A stretch of DNA of 64,000 bases from assembly GCF_049747295.1 (NCBI RefSeq), contig NZ_JBMHJM010000001.1, forward strand, positions 2,108,001 through 2,172,000, in the 5' to 3' direction. The DNA comes from Afipia sp049747295. Its GTDB lineage: Bacteria > Pseudomonadota > Alphaproteobacteria > Rhizobiales > Xanthobacteraceae. Of this stretch, positions 8,023 through 16,288 are shown in pieces. Position numbers and translations under genes: made by a program. Numbering within the stretch: position 1 is the stretch's first letter; every line of letters starts with the position of its first letter. The notes under the pieces were generated by a model that saw nothing but the letters and a program-made list of their open reading frames with translations, was not told the DNA's origin and ran no database searches.

Positions 8023-9297
8023 ATGACCGGATTGGCAATCATGAATGAACAATCGTCACCGTTCGTCGGTGGAGCCCCCGATCAGCTCATGACCTCCGCG
8101 CTGTCGGGCGAGCGTGCCTCGGCCAACTTCAAGGGCGCAACTTTCCTCGGCTGGCGCCGTGAGAATGGCCGCGTTGGTGTTCGCAACCACGTCCTCATTC
8201 TTCCGCTCGACGATCTTTCCAACGCCGCGTGCGAAGCTGTGGCAAATAACGTCAAGGGCACCCTGGCGATTCCGCACGCGTATGGTCGCCTGCAATTCGG
8301 TGAGGATCTCGATCTCCACTTCCGCACCTTGATCGGCATCGGCTCGAATCCGAATGTCGCCGCCGTGGTCGTGATCGGCATTGAGGATGGCTGGACCGGG
8401 CGCGTGGTCGACGGCATCGCAAAAACGGGCAAGCCCGTCGTCGGCTTCGGTATCGAGGGCCATGGCGACATCGCCACGATTTCGCGCGCGAGCTATCAGG
8501 CCAAGCGTTTCATGCAGTGGGCCTCCGAACTCTCGCGCGAACAGTGTCCGATCTCCGATCTCTGGGTGTCGACCAAGTGCGGCGAGTCCGACACCACGAC
8601 GGGTCTGTCGTCCTGCCCGACGGTGGGCAACATGTACGACAAACTGATTCCGCTCGGCATCTACGGCGTGTTTGGCGAGACGTCGGAGATCACGGGCGCG
8701 GAGCATCTCTGCAAGGAGCGCGCGGCGACTCCTGAAATTGCCGAGAAGTGGTACAAGATGTGGAAGGCCTATCAGGATGACGTCATCGAGGCGCACAAGA
8801 CCGATGACCTCTCCGATTCGCAGCCAACCAAGGGCAATATTGCGGGCGGCCTGACCACGATCGAAGAGAAAGCGCTCGGCAATCTCGAGAAGATCGGGCG
8901 GACGTGCCGCTATATCGACGCGCTCGATCCGGCTGAAGCGCCGGCGAAGGGAGCGGGCCTCTATTACATGGATACGTCTTCCGCTGCAGCGGAATGCGTC
9001 ACGTTGATGGCCGCCGGCGGGTTCGTCGTCCACACCTTCCCCACCGGCCAAGGCAACGTCATCGGCAATCCGATCCTTCCGGTGATCAAGATCAGCGGCA
9101 ATCCGAAAACGCTCCGGACCATGGGCGAGCATATCGACGTCGACGTCACCGGTGTTCTTCGGCGCGACATGACGCTCGACCAGGCGGGCGACGCATTGAT
9201 CGACATGATCGTGCGGACGGCCAACGGTCGCCTGACAGCGGCGGAATCACTTGGTCATCGCGAGTTCTCGATGACCAAGCTCTACCGAAGCGCGTGA
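8023..9297 (+). CDS. suyB: (R)-sulfolactate sulfo-lyase subunit beta (SuyB-like, UxaA family)
   Basis: 424 residues of the UxaA/SuyB catalytic family. Landmarks: 'FLGWRRENGRVGVRNHVLIL' near the start, 'WVSTKCGESDTTTGLSSCPT' with the Cys-rich family box, 'GNIAGGLTTIEEKALGN', and 'VVHTFPTGQGNVIGNPI'. Cysteines in these boxes are thought to bind an iron centre in the family. It acts with SuyA, the gene just before it, to release sulfite from sulfolactate. The ATG at 8023 follows GAGGAAG; an ATG at 8041 is also possible. A strong terminator follows at 9305. Assignment to sulfolactate rests on gene context. Confidence 0.8.
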   Translation: MTGLAIMNEQSSPFVGGAPDQLMTSALSGERASANFKGATFLGWRRENGRVGVRNHVLILPLDDLSNAACEAVANNVKGTLAIPHAYGRLQFGEDLDLHFRTLIGIGSNPNVAAVVVIGIEDGWTGRVVDGIAKTGKPVVGFGIEGHGDIATISRASYQAKRFMQWASELSREQCPISDLWVSTKCGESDTTTGLSSCPTVGNMYDKLIPLGIYGVFGETSEITGAEHLCKERAATPEIAEKWYKMWKAYQDDVIEAHKTDDLSDSQPTKGNIAGGLTTIEEKALGNLEKIGRTCRYIDALDPAEAPAKGAGLYYMDTSSAAAECVTLMAAGGFVVHTFPTGQGNVIGNPILPVIKISGNPKTLRTMGEHIDVDVTGVLRRDMTLDQAGDALIDMIVRTANGRLTAAESLGHREFSMTKLYRSA

Positions 9298-9304
9298 ACC
9301 ACGA

Positions 9305-9328
9305 GGGCGGGACAAAGTCCCGCCCTTT
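9305..9328 (+). terminator. Terminator after suyAB
   Basis: GGGCGGGAC (9305-9313), loop AAA, GTCCCGCCC (9317-9325), then TTT. Perfect 9-bp stem right after the suyB stop codon. Confidence 0.85.
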
Positions 9329-9420
9329 CCCATCGACGAGGAAATGCCTGAGCGGACTCAGTCCACCAAAGCAACTTCAACGACGTCATCTCGCGCGCAC
9401 TTGGTTGCGGGGTATGCCGA

Positions 9421-9436
9421 TATCTTATATCTAACA
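9421..9436. promoter_or_regulatory. Operator half-site before the GntR gene
   Basis: TATCTTATATCTAACA keeps the first ten bases of the 16-bp palindrome but loses the right arm. It lies 31 bp before the GTG I take as the start of the regulator, which suggests autoregulation by a weaker site. Confidence 0.55.
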
Positions 9437-9466
9437 AATATTCAAAAAGGGGATGGGATCAGCGGC

Positions 9467-10213
9467 GTGCCGGATAAGGAATCGTCATCGGACGGACGGG
9501 CCGAATATCAGCCGCTTTATGCGCAGGTGAAATCCTTGTTGCTCAAGCGCATCGGATCCGGCGGCTGGAAGCCCGGCGAAATGCTCCCCAATGAATACGA
9601 ACTCGCCGCCGAGTACCGGGTCAGTCAGGGGACCGTGCGCAAGGCCCTGATGGCGCTGGAGACGGACAAGATGCTGGTCCGCCGGCAGGGTGTGGGAACT
9701 TTCGTCGCCAGACATTCCCGCGATCGCGCACTCTTTCAATTCTTCCGCTTGGTCGGTCTCGACGATGATCGACTGACACCCACCAGCAAGGTGCTCACCC
9801 AGCGCACGATCCGCGCCAAGAGCGACCAGGCGGCCAGCTTGGGTGTCGATACAGGGGCTGAACTGCATGCGATCGTCCGGGTTCGATATCTCAACGGCTC
9901 GCCGGCGATCTTCGAACGCATTTTTGTGCCCGCCCATCTCATGCCGGATCTCGCTGTGACTGAAGGCGATGAGATGGAAGACGAAATGTATGTGATCTAT
10001 CAGGAGCGCTTCGGGATCAGCATTGCGCGCGTCGCCGAGCGGCTCGCCGCCGTCGCCGCAACCGCCAACGAGGCGCGCCATCTTGGACTCGAGCCCGGCG
10101 CGCCACTGCTGGAAATTTCCCGCGTGGCATTCGATGTGAGCGGAAGGGCCGTTGAGTTGCGGATAAGCCGGTGCGACACCACGCGAACGCGCTACGCCGC
10201 CGATATTCAATAA
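9467..10213 (+). CDS. GntR/HutC-family transcriptional regulator
   Basis: 248 residues. The winged helix-turn-helix is at the front: 'YQPLYAQVKSLLLKRIGSGG' then 'LPNEYELAAEYRVSQGTVRK' and 'LVRRQGVGTFV'. The remainder is the UTRA effector domain of HutC-type members ('ELHAIVRVRYLNGSPAIFER', 'LEISRVAFDVSGRAVELRIS'). I chose the GTG at 9467 with GGATGGG before it: the open frame reaches back to 9344, but that would put the operator half-site at 9421 inside the gene. Its position directly after suyAB and the recurring palindrome suggest it controls suyAB, slcC-comC and tctC, with a sulfonate as likely effector. Confidence 0.85.
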   Translation: MPDKESSSDGRAEYQPLYAQVKSLLLKRIGSGGWKPGEMLPNEYELAAEYRVSQGTVRKALMALETDKMLVRRQGVGTFVARHSRDRALFQFFRLVGLDDDRLTPTSKVLTQRTIRAKSDQAASLGVDTGAELHAIVRVRYLNGSPAIFERIFVPAHLMPDLAVTEGDEMEDEMYVIYQERFGISIARVAERLAAVAATANEARHLGLEPGAPLLEISRVAFDVSGRAVELRISRCDTTRTRYAADIQ

Positions 10214-10245
10214 CAGGCCGCGCAATGATAGGCCGCGGGCCTGTT
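10212..10245. terminator. Hairpin between convergent gntR and lacI genes
   Basis: AACAGGCC (10212-10219) pairs with GGCCTGTT (10238-10245), with extra GCG/CGC pairs inside. It sits exactly between two converging stop codons and can serve both strands. Confidence 0.7.
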
Positions 10246-10250
10246 CCGGT

Positions 10251-11306
10251 TTAGTTGCGCGCCGATTTCTTTTCGCCGTCTTTATGACGATGCGCCGCGC
10301 TAAGCCTGGCGGTGGATTTCCTCGACACCAATTCAATCGGCAAATCGATCGTATTGCGCTCTTTTTGTCCCGCAATCTGTTCGAGCAGCGACCTGGCTGC
10401 AGTCTCTCCGATCTGGCCGACGGGAAGATGCACGCTCGTCAGCGGCGGAAAGATGTGACCGGACATCTCAATATCGTCAATCCCGACGACGGATAACGCT
10501 GTGGGAACGACGATATTGCGGGACTGAGCTTCGATGATGCAGCCGATCGCCAGGATGTCTATTCCGCCAATGACCGCGCTTGGCGGATCATCGAGTGCCA
10601 GCATCCGCGCGCAGCCTGTGCGGCCGCCTGCGAGTGTCAGCGGTTGTTCGGTGACCCGAGAGTCCGGAAGGTCCAGCCCCGCTTTACGCAGCGCTCGTTG
10701 CATCCCGGCAAGCCGTGCAGCTTGGCGATCATTGAATTGGCGAGCGCCGATCACCGCGCCGATCCGCTTGTGCCCGAGATCGATGAGGTGCTGCGCGGCG
10801 ATCTGGCCAGCCCTTTCGTTGTCGACCACCACCGAGTGAAACCGGTCGGTGCTGCACCATGTGACCGCAATCGGAACACCAGATGTGCGCAGCAGATCCC
10901 AGGTCGAGTCCGCGCGTTGCGCGCCGACGAGTATGAGGCCGTCAACGCCTCGGGTCAGGAGCGTGCGAATGGCTTCGGCTTCAGCTGCAGAGTTATAGTC
11001 GTGTGATGCGATCAAAAGCTGGTAGCCCTGACGGGACAACGTCGTCTGCATCGATTGCAGCGCGTGGGAAAAGACTGCGCTATCGAGCGTCGGGACGACG
11101 GCGCCGATCGCCATCGACTTGCCGGACGCGAGTGCGCGCGCTGCGCCGTCGGGAACGTATCCCAGTTGCGCCGCGCTCGCGCGAATGCGCGCAAGGGTCT
11201 CGGGACTGACCAATTCAGGACGCGCGATTGCACGCGAGACGGTCGCGGCCGACACGCCCGCATGATGCGCCACGTCCTGCAATTTGACCTTCCGAGTTGT
11301 TGTCAT
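10251..11306 (-). CDS. LacI-family transcriptional regulator
   Basis: 351 residues. The N-terminal LacI helix-turn-helix reads 'VKLQDVAHHAGVSAATVSRA' and the hinge is 'ARALASGKSMAIGAVVP'. The rest is a periplasmic-binding-protein-like effector domain ('GVDGLILVG', 'HLIDLGHKRIGAVIG', 'LSVVGIDDIEMS'). It is divergent from the SsuABC-type transporter genes, and two LacI-type inverted repeats lie between them (11327 and 11413), one across the transporter promoter. It therefore probably represses the transporter and hps genes until a substrate or intermediate binds. The C-terminus is rich in Lys, Arg and His. Confidence 0.88.
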   Translation of the reverse strand: MTTTRKVKLQDVAHHAGVSAATVSRAIARPELVSPETLARIRASAAQLGYVPDGAARALASGKSMAIGAVVPTLDSAVFSHALQSMQTTLSRQGYQLLIASHDYNSAAEAEAIRTLLTRGVDGLILVGAQRADSTWDLLRTSGVPIAVTWCSTDRFHSVVVDNERAGQIAAQHLIDLGHKRIGAVIGARQFNDRQAARLAGMQRALRKAGLDLPDSRVTEQPLTLAGGRTGCARMLALDDPPSAVIGGIDILAIGCIIEAQSRNIVVPTALSVVGIDDIEMSGHIFPPLTSVHLPVGQIGETAARSLLEQIAGQKERNTIDLPIELVSRKSTARLSAAHRHKDGEKKSARN

Positions 11307-11326
11307 CGACGTGCGCCCCAGTGAAA

Positions 11327-11340
11327 TGAAAGAACTTTCA
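11327..11340. promoter_or_regulatory. Second LacI-type inverted repeat near lacI
   Basis: TGAAAG-AA-CTTTCA lies 20 bp before the LacI start codon. It has the same outer half (TGAAAG) as the operator at 11413 but lacks the central CG, so it may be a weaker or auxiliary site for autoregulation. Confidence 0.5.
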
Positions 11341-11385
11341 TATACGCTCAGCGCGAAATAGCCAATATTGACCGATATGCCGCGG

Positions 11386-11414
11386 TTGACAAAGTTGAGA
11401 CACGGCCTCCTAAT
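11386..11414 (+). promoter_or_regulatory. Sigma-70-like promoter of the transporter-hps operon
   Basis: TTGACA at 11386-11391, a 17-bp spacer, and CCTAAT at 11409-11414. The -10 region abuts the LacI operator at 11413. Confidence 0.55.
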
Positions 11415-11428
11415 GAAAGCGTTTACAT
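11413..11428. promoter_or_regulatory. LacI-family operator
   Basis: ATGAAAGCGTTTACAT contains TGAAAGCGTTTACA, a full match to the LacI-family consensus TGNAANCGNTTNCA with the central CG. It covers the expected transcription start of the downstream operon, so bound repressor would block RNA polymerase. Confidence 0.8.
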
Positions 11429-11445
11429 AAGAAGAAAGTCAAGGG

Positions 11446-12225
11446 ATGGGAGCACGGCGCGCGTGGATTGGGCTGGCAACATTCGTTGCGCTTGTAGCGC
11501 TGTGGGTTGCGTTGAGCGCGACGGGACTCGTATCTGCAGCACGCTTTCCGTCGCCAAAGGACTTCTGGCTTTCGCTCAATCAAATCACGTTGAAGGGTTA
11601 TGCCGGCGGCCTTCTGCTGACGCACGCGCTTCATAGTCTTTTTCTCATCGCTCTTGGATTTTTCGCCGCGGCGGCAACGGGTGTGCCACTTGGCCTTTGG
11701 ATGGGGTGGAGCCGCCGCGCCGAGGCGGCCATCAATCCCGTCTTTCTGATCATTAGGCCTATACCGCCGCTTGCCTGGATCCCGCTCGCCATTCTGTGGC
11801 TCGGGTTGGGTGATGCCGCCAAGGTTTTGGTGATCTGGTTTGCCGCATTCGTTCCCTCGGTCATTAATACCTTTGTCGGTGTCCGCACGATCGACCGTTC
11901 GATCATCGAGGCCGCGCGCATGCTCGGCACGCCGTCGCGCCGCTTCATCATGGAGGTGCTGTTTCCTGCTGCCGCGCCGATGATCTTTACAGGCCTGCGG
12001 CTCTCGCTGCAGGCGGCGTGGACGACGCTGGTGGCCGCCGAACTGGTCGGCGCATTGGTCGGGCTCGGCTTCGTGCTGAACATGGCCCAGCAGGATATTT
12101 ATCCGGGCATGATCATGGTCGGGATGGTCGCCGTCGGCGTGCTCGGCTTCGCGACCACCTTCCTGCTTGCGCGAGTCGAGCGGGCCGCGCTGAGCTGGAA
12201 TGTCGCGGCAGGAGGTGGACACTAA
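11446..12225 (+). CDS. Sulfonate-type ABC transporter permease (SsuC/TauC family), first copy
   Basis: 259 residues with about six membrane segments. The ABC permease coupling loop is seen as 'TIDRSIIEAARMLGTPSRRF', followed by 'AAPMIFTGLRLSLQAAWTTL' and 'VAAELVGALVGLGFVLNMAQ', both typical of SsuC/TauC/nitrate-type permeases. It is the first gene after the LacI operator. Its TAA stop shares an A with the ATG of a second, related permease, so the importer probably has a heterodimeric channel, unlike the usual single-permease SsuC homodimer. Confidence 0.88.
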   Translation: MGARRAWIGLATFVALVALWVALSATGLVSAARFPSPKDFWLSLNQITLKGYAGGLLLTHALHSLFLIALGFFAAAATGVPLGLWMGWSRRAEAAINPVFLIIRPIPPLAWIPLAILWLGLGDAAKVLVIWFAAFVPSVINTFVGVRTIDRSIIEAARMLGTPSRRFIMEVLFPAAAPMIFTGLRLSLQAAWTTLVAAELVGALVGLGFVLNMAQQDIYPGMIMVGMVAVGVLGFATTFLLARVERAALSWNVAAGGGH

Positions 12226-13007
12226 TGGATCAACCTCTCTCAGCGAAGGAAACGATCCTCTGGGGTCTTGCCGGCCTGACGATCTTTTGCGGGATCTGGG
12301 TACTGCTGACGGCCTCGGGCATGGTCCCGCAACAATTCCTGCCGGCGCCCTGGGATGTCGTATCGCGCATTGCGCAACTGATCGTCACCCCGTTTGCAGG
12401 CGCAACCTTGCCGCAACATCTCGCGGCCAGCGCCGCGCGTTATCTCTACGGGCTGGCTTTGGCAGCCGTGATCGGCATTCCGCTCGGATTGCTGATGGGT
12501 TGGTTCCGGCTGCTTGACGACATCGTGTCGCCCATCTTCGAGGGCCTTCGCTTCATCGCGCCCATCGCATGGGTGCCATTTGCGGCGCTGTGGTTTGGGA
12601 CCGGCATCGGCGGCCCCGTGATGATTATTTTCGCCGGTGCCTTTCCGCCCTGCCTCATCAATGCCTATCGCGGCGCGCGCTTCGTCGACCCGCGATTGAT
12701 CGAGGCGTCGCGGATGCTGGGCACCGGGCATCTGCGCACGATTGTGGAAATTCTGCTGCCGGCATCCGTCCCCTCCATCGTCGCCGGTCTGCGCGTGGCA
12801 GCCGGACTCGGATGGCAGTCTCTGGTCGGCGCCGAACTCATCGTGGCCGCCAGTGGCGTGGGATTCATGATGGTTCAGGCGCAAGCGAACGTCTCAACGA
12901 CGACGGTGATGAGCGGGATGGTCGCGATCGGCGTGGCGGGCATGCTGATCGATGTCCTGCTACGCCAAGGTGAAGCAATCATCCGCCGGCGACGCGGTCT
13001 GGCGTAG
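12225..13007 (+). CDS. Sulfonate-type ABC transporter permease (SsuC/TauC family), second copy
   Basis: 260 residues, homologous to the permease just upstream. 'FVDPRLIEASRMLGTGHLRT' is the coupling loop and 'LGWQSLVGAELIVAASGVGF' the conserved C-terminal segment. The start is fixed by the one-base overlap TAATG and by GGAGG 11 bp upstream. Its frame also stays open further left, inside the first permease gene, which would be an overlap of over 200 bp and is unlikely. Works with the ATPase and binding protein that follow. Confidence 0.88.
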   Translation: MDQPLSAKETILWGLAGLTIFCGIWVLLTASGMVPQQFLPAPWDVVSRIAQLIVTPFAGATLPQHLAASAARYLYGLALAAVIGIPLGLLMGWFRLLDDIVSPIFEGLRFIAPIAWVPFAALWFGTGIGGPVMIIFAGAFPPCLINAYRGARFVDPRLIEASRMLGTGHLRTIVEILLPASVPSIVAGLRVAAGLGWQSLVGAELIVAASGVGFMMVQAQANVSTTTVMSGMVAIGVAGMLIDVLLRQGEAIIRRRRGLA

Positions 13008-13017
13008 GAAGCATTAA

Positions 13018-13839
13018 ATGGGTGCAATTCGATTTGACGGGGTGAACAAGTTCTTCGGGCCGAAAAAAGACGGTCTGAAAGTGCTGGAAGATATCAACCT
13101 CGACATCGCCGAGAAGGAATTTGTCGCGATCGTCGGCCCGTCCGGCTGCGGCAAGACCACATGCCTTCGCATCGTCGCCGGCTTCGAAAAGCCGAGCACC
13201 GGAACGGTCATCGTCAACAACCGTCAGGTCACCGAACCCGGCCCGGATCGTGCGGTCGTGTTCCAGCATTTTGCACTGTTTCCCTGGAAGACCGTGCGCC
13301 AGAACATCGAGCTTGGGCTTCGCAACAAGGGCCTGCCCCGCGAGGAGCGCGACGGACTCGTTGCCGGCGCGCTCGAGCTCATGGGCCTCGAAAGCCACGC
13401 GGATGCGTTTCCGCACCAGCTTTCCGGCGGCATGCAGCAGCGCGTGGCGATCGCGCGCGCCTATGTTTTGAAGCCCGAAGTGCTGCTGATGGACGAGCCG
13501 TTCGGTGCGCTGGACGCACAAACCCGGGTCGTCATGCAGGAGGAACTGGTCCGGCTCGCTCGCATCAATCCGCGCACGGTCCTTTTCATCACGCATTCGG
13601 TGGAGGAGGCCGTCTATCTCGCAGATCGCGTGGTGATCATGACGCGCCGCCCGGGACGCATCAAGGAGTCGATCGACATCAAGTCGATTCGCGAAGCCGA
13701 GAATTGGAGCAAGTTCTCGAAAATTGAAGACGTCATGGACCAGGGGTCGTTCATACACCTGCGAACCCAGATTTGGAAATCACTGCGCGAGGAGAAGCAC
13801 GAAAGCCGCGGCGCAGATACGTCAACAACCAAAAACTAA
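13018..13839 (+). CDS. ABC transporter ATP-binding protein (SsuB/TauB family)
   Basis: 273 residues. Walker A 'GPSGCGKT' near residue 40, Q-loop 'VVFQHFALFPWKTV', signature 'LSGGMQQRVAIARAY', Walker B 'VLLMDEPFGALDA' and switch His in 'VLFITHSVEEAVYLADRVVI'. The D-loop and 'SVEEAVYLADR' are typical of the sulfonate/nitrate/taurine branch. Energises the two-permease importer. A 10-bp gap separates it from the permease gene and 18 bp from the binding protein. Confidence 0.92.
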   Translation: MGAIRFDGVNKFFGPKKDGLKVLEDINLDIAEKEFVAIVGPSGCGKTTCLRIVAGFEKPSTGTVIVNNRQVTEPGPDRAVVFQHFALFPWKTVRQNIELGLRNKGLPREERDGLVAGALELMGLESHADAFPHQLSGGMQQRVAIARAYVLKPEVLLMDEPFGALDAQTRVVMQEELVRLARINPRTVLFITHSVEEAVYLADRVVIMTRRPGRIKESIDIKSIREAENWSKFSKIEDVMDQGSFIHLRTQIWKSLREEKHESRGADTSTTKN

Positions 13840-13857
13840 ACAACGGGAGGAGATGAC

Positions 13858-14904
13858 ATGATTCGAAAGATGATCAAGTTCGCTTTGGCAGCCACATTGC
13901 TGGCTGCTCCGCTCGGCGCCAAAGCACAAACGGCGATCGGCGTGAGCTACCAGCCGTCGCTCTATTGGGGGTTGCCATTCTACTATGCCACGGTGAAGGG
14001 GTGGTGGAAGGACGTCGGGCTCAACCCCAATTTCTCGACCTTTCCCGCCGGCGCTCCGCAAATTGCCGCGTCCGCCGCAAAGTCGTGGGATGTGGGAGGC
14101 GTCGGCTCCGTGCCAGCCGTGCTCGGCGCGGTCCGCTTCAATGTCCTGACCATCGGGATCACCAACGACGAATCCAAGGCAAACGCCATGATGGTTCGTG
14201 GCGATAAATACGATGCCGTCAAAGCCGACCCGAAACTTTTGAAGGGGCAACGCCTGCTTCTGACCACCAACTCGACGGCGGACTACGCAGCGCGCAAGTG
14301 CCTGACCAAGTTCGGTCTGGTGCAGGGCGACATGCAGTTCGTCAATCTCGGACAGGCACAAATCGTCACGGCGATCACGTCGAACAACGGTGACTATGCC
14401 GGCGTCTGGGCTCCTAACACCTACACACTCCAAGAACGCGCCAATGCGAAGTACCTCTGCTCGGGTGCAGACGCCGACGCCGTCGTTCCCGGCGCCCTCA
14501 TCGTGCGCGGCGACTACGCGAAGGAGCATCCGGATGAGGTGGCCAAGTTTCTGGCCGTCTATCTTCGTGGATGGGCGTGGGCGAAGGCCAATCCCGCAGA
14601 GGCACGCAAGCTGGCGCTGGATTTCTACAAGCAGGGCGGGCTCGAGACCAGCGCGAAGGCGATGGACGAAGAATTTGCGCTGCGGCCGACATTCTCGCTC
14701 GACGAGCAACTCAAGCTGATGTCGCGGGCAAACGGCGAGTCGACAATGGACAAATGGTTTTCCCAGATCGCCAAATACCTGGTCGAGGTCGGCACGGTTC
14801 CGTCGGCTCCCGAGGCAAAAACCTACATCACTGATGAATTCATGAAGCGCGTGGCGGCGGATCCCAAGCTGCATGCCTTCGCCACTGAATTCGTCAAAAA
14901 ATAA
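13858..14904 (+). CDS. ABC transporter substrate-binding protein (SsuA/TauA family)
   Basis: 348 residues with a Sec signal peptide ending about 'GAKAQ' (residue 24). The body is of the SsuA/NMT1-like type: 'SLYWGLPFYYATVKGWWKDV' at the front and 'YLRGWAWAKANPAEARKLAL' in the C-terminal lobe. It delivers substrate in the periplasm to the permease pair upstream. Sulfonate is the likely ligand given the hpsNOP genes that follow. A perfect hairpin after the stop may protect this highly needed part of the mRNA. Ribosome site GGGAGGAG. Confidence 0.85.
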   Translation: MIRKMIKFALAATLLAAPLGAKAQTAIGVSYQPSLYWGLPFYYATVKGWWKDVGLNPNFSTFPAGAPQIAASAAKSWDVGGVGSVPAVLGAVRFNVLTIGITNDESKANAMMVRGDKYDAVKADPKLLKGQRLLLTTNSTADYAARKCLTKFGLVQGDMQFVNLGQAQIVTAITSNNGDYAGVWAPNTYTLQERANAKYLCSGADADAVVPGALIVRGDYAKEHPDEVAKFLAVYLRGWAWAKANPAEARKLALDFYKQGGLETSAKAMDEEFALRPTFSLDEQLKLMSRANGESTMDKWFSQIAKYLVEVGTVPSAPEAKTYITDEFMKRVAADPKLHAFATEFVKK

Positions 14905-14917
14905 TCACCCAGCACGA

Positions 14918-14943
14918 TCCGGCGATTCATCTGAATCGCCGGA
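14918..14943 (+). repeat. Intercistronic hairpin between binding-protein gene and hpsN
   Basis: TCCGGCGATTCA (14918-14929), two bases, TGAATCGCCGGA (14932-14943): 12 perfect pairs. No T-run follows, so it more likely stabilises or attenuates the transcript than ends it. Confidence 0.75.
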
Positions 14944-14974
14944 CGTCTTGAACCACAGCGAGAGAGCAGTTCGT

Positions 14975-16288
14975 ATGTCCGTCGTTTATATGAAGAAGGC
15001 AGCCAAGACTCCCGAAACGGAGACCGAAACTGCACGCGCAGTCGTTCACGACATGCTTGCCGCGATCGAGACGGGGGGCGAGCAGACTGTCCGCGACTAT
15101 GCGCTCAAGCTCGACAAATGGTCAGGTCCGATCGTTCAGACCGCCGAAGAGATCGAACGCCGGACACGCCATATCCCGCAGCAGGTGAAAGACGATATCG
15201 AATTTGCCGCGGCCCAGGTGCGGCGCTTTGCCGAAGCGCAGCGCGATTCGATTCAGGACTTCTCGCTGGAGATTTCGCCGGGCCTCCAGCTTGGCCAGAA
15301 GCTGGTGCCGATCAACACGGCGGGTTGTTACGTGCCGACTGGCCGCTACGCTCATATCGCCTCCGCCTACATGTCGATCGCGACCGCCAAGGCTGCGGGA
15401 GTTCGGAACGTCATCGCCTGCTCAGCACCTTACAAGGGCGAGGGAGTTCATCCTTATGTGCTTTACGCCATGCAGGTGGCGGGTGCCGACGTGATCATGT
15501 GTCTGGGTGGTGTCCAGGCCATTGCCTCGATGTCCTATGGCCTCTTCACCGGCAGCAAGGCGGATGTGATCGTTGGACCGGGCAACAAATTCGTCGCGGA
15601 AGCGAAACGGACACTGTTCGGCAAGGTTGGCATCGACGTCTTTGCGGGCCCGTCGGAAGTGGCCGTTCTGGCCGACGAGCATGCCGATCCTCTTATCGTC
15701 GCCGCCGATCTGGTTGGGCAGGCCGAACATGGTCACGAAAGCCCGGCCTGGCTGATCACATCGTCGCGCCGCGTCGCAGATGAAGTGTCCCGGATCGTAC
15801 CTGAATTGATCGAGAAGCTGCCGCCCACGGCGCGCGACGCCGCGAGTGCCGCATGGCGTGACTATGGCGAAGTCGTCCTCTGCGATACCCGCGAAGAGAT
15901 GGTCGAAATTTCGGACACCTATGCCTGCGAGCATCTCGAGGTGCACTGTACGGATCTCGACTGGTGGCACGCCCACCTGACGAACTACGGCTCGCTCTTT
16001 CTTGGCGAAGAGACCAACGTCGCCTTCGGCGACAAGGTGTCGGGACCGAACCACATCCTGCCGACCAAGTTTGCGGCGCGCTATTCGGCGGGCCTTTCCG
16101 TACACAAATTCTTGAAGCCACTGACGTGGCAGCGGATGACGCGAAGCGCTTGCGAGGTGATCGCTCCGATCTCCGCGCGCATCTCGCGACTGGAAGGCAT
16201 GGAAGCTCACGCGCGAACGAGCGATGTCCGGATGGCAAAATATGCGCCGGGATCGAATGCGGATCTCGGTGCGCAGGTCGCTTCGTAG
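14975..16288 (+). CDS. hpsN: Sulfopropanediol (DHPS) 3-dehydrogenase, HpsN-like, HisD family
   Basis: 437 residues, a histidinol-dehydrogenase homologue. The zinc and catalytic residues of HisD are present at matching spacing: Gln249 and His252 ('GQAEHGHE'), Glu319-His320 ('ACEHLEV'), Asp353 and His360 ('GDKVSGPNHILPT'), His412 ('LEGMEAHAR'). Yet it is not beside his genes. The segments 'GSLFLGEETNVAFGD' and 'SAGLSVHKFLKPLTWQR' are those I associate with HpsN, which oxidises (R)-DHPS to (R)-sulfolactate with two NAD+. The downstream SDR starts inside its stop codon. The upstream importer, hpsO/hpsP-like genes and suyAB all support the sulfonate role; a different diol-oxidising HisD paralogue is the alternative. 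Confidence 0.82.
   Translation: MSVVYMKKAAKTPETETETARAVVHDMLAAIETGGEQTVRDYALKLDKWSGPIVQTAEEIERRTRHIPQQVKDDIEFAAAQVRRFAEAQRDSIQDFSLEISPGLQLGQKLVPINTAGCYVPTGRYAHIASAYMSIATAKAAGVRNVIACSAPYKGEGVHPYVLYAMQVAGADVIMCLGGVQAIASMSYGLFTGSKADVIVGPGNKFVAEAKRTLFGKVGIDVFAGPSEVAVLADEHADPLIVAADLVGQAEHGHESPAWLITSSRRVADEVSRIVPELIEKLPPTARDAASAAWRDYGEVVLCDTREEMVEISDTYACEHLEVHCTDLDWWHAHLTNYGSLFLGEETNVAFGDKVSGPNHILPTKFAARYSAGLSVHKFLKPLTWQRMTRSACEVIAPISARISRLEGMEAHARTSDVRMAKYAPGSNADLGAQVAS

Noticed and set aside
7693..9297. Altronate dehydratase (UxaA) split in two genes
   Set aside because: Same family, but no hexuronate genes are near while slcC and comC are; kept only as an alternative.
14975..16288. True histidinol dehydrogenase for histidine synthesis
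   Set aside because: Fold and catalytic residues fit HisD, but there are no his genes nearby and the neighbours are sulfonate importer, SDR and alcohol dehydrogenase genes.
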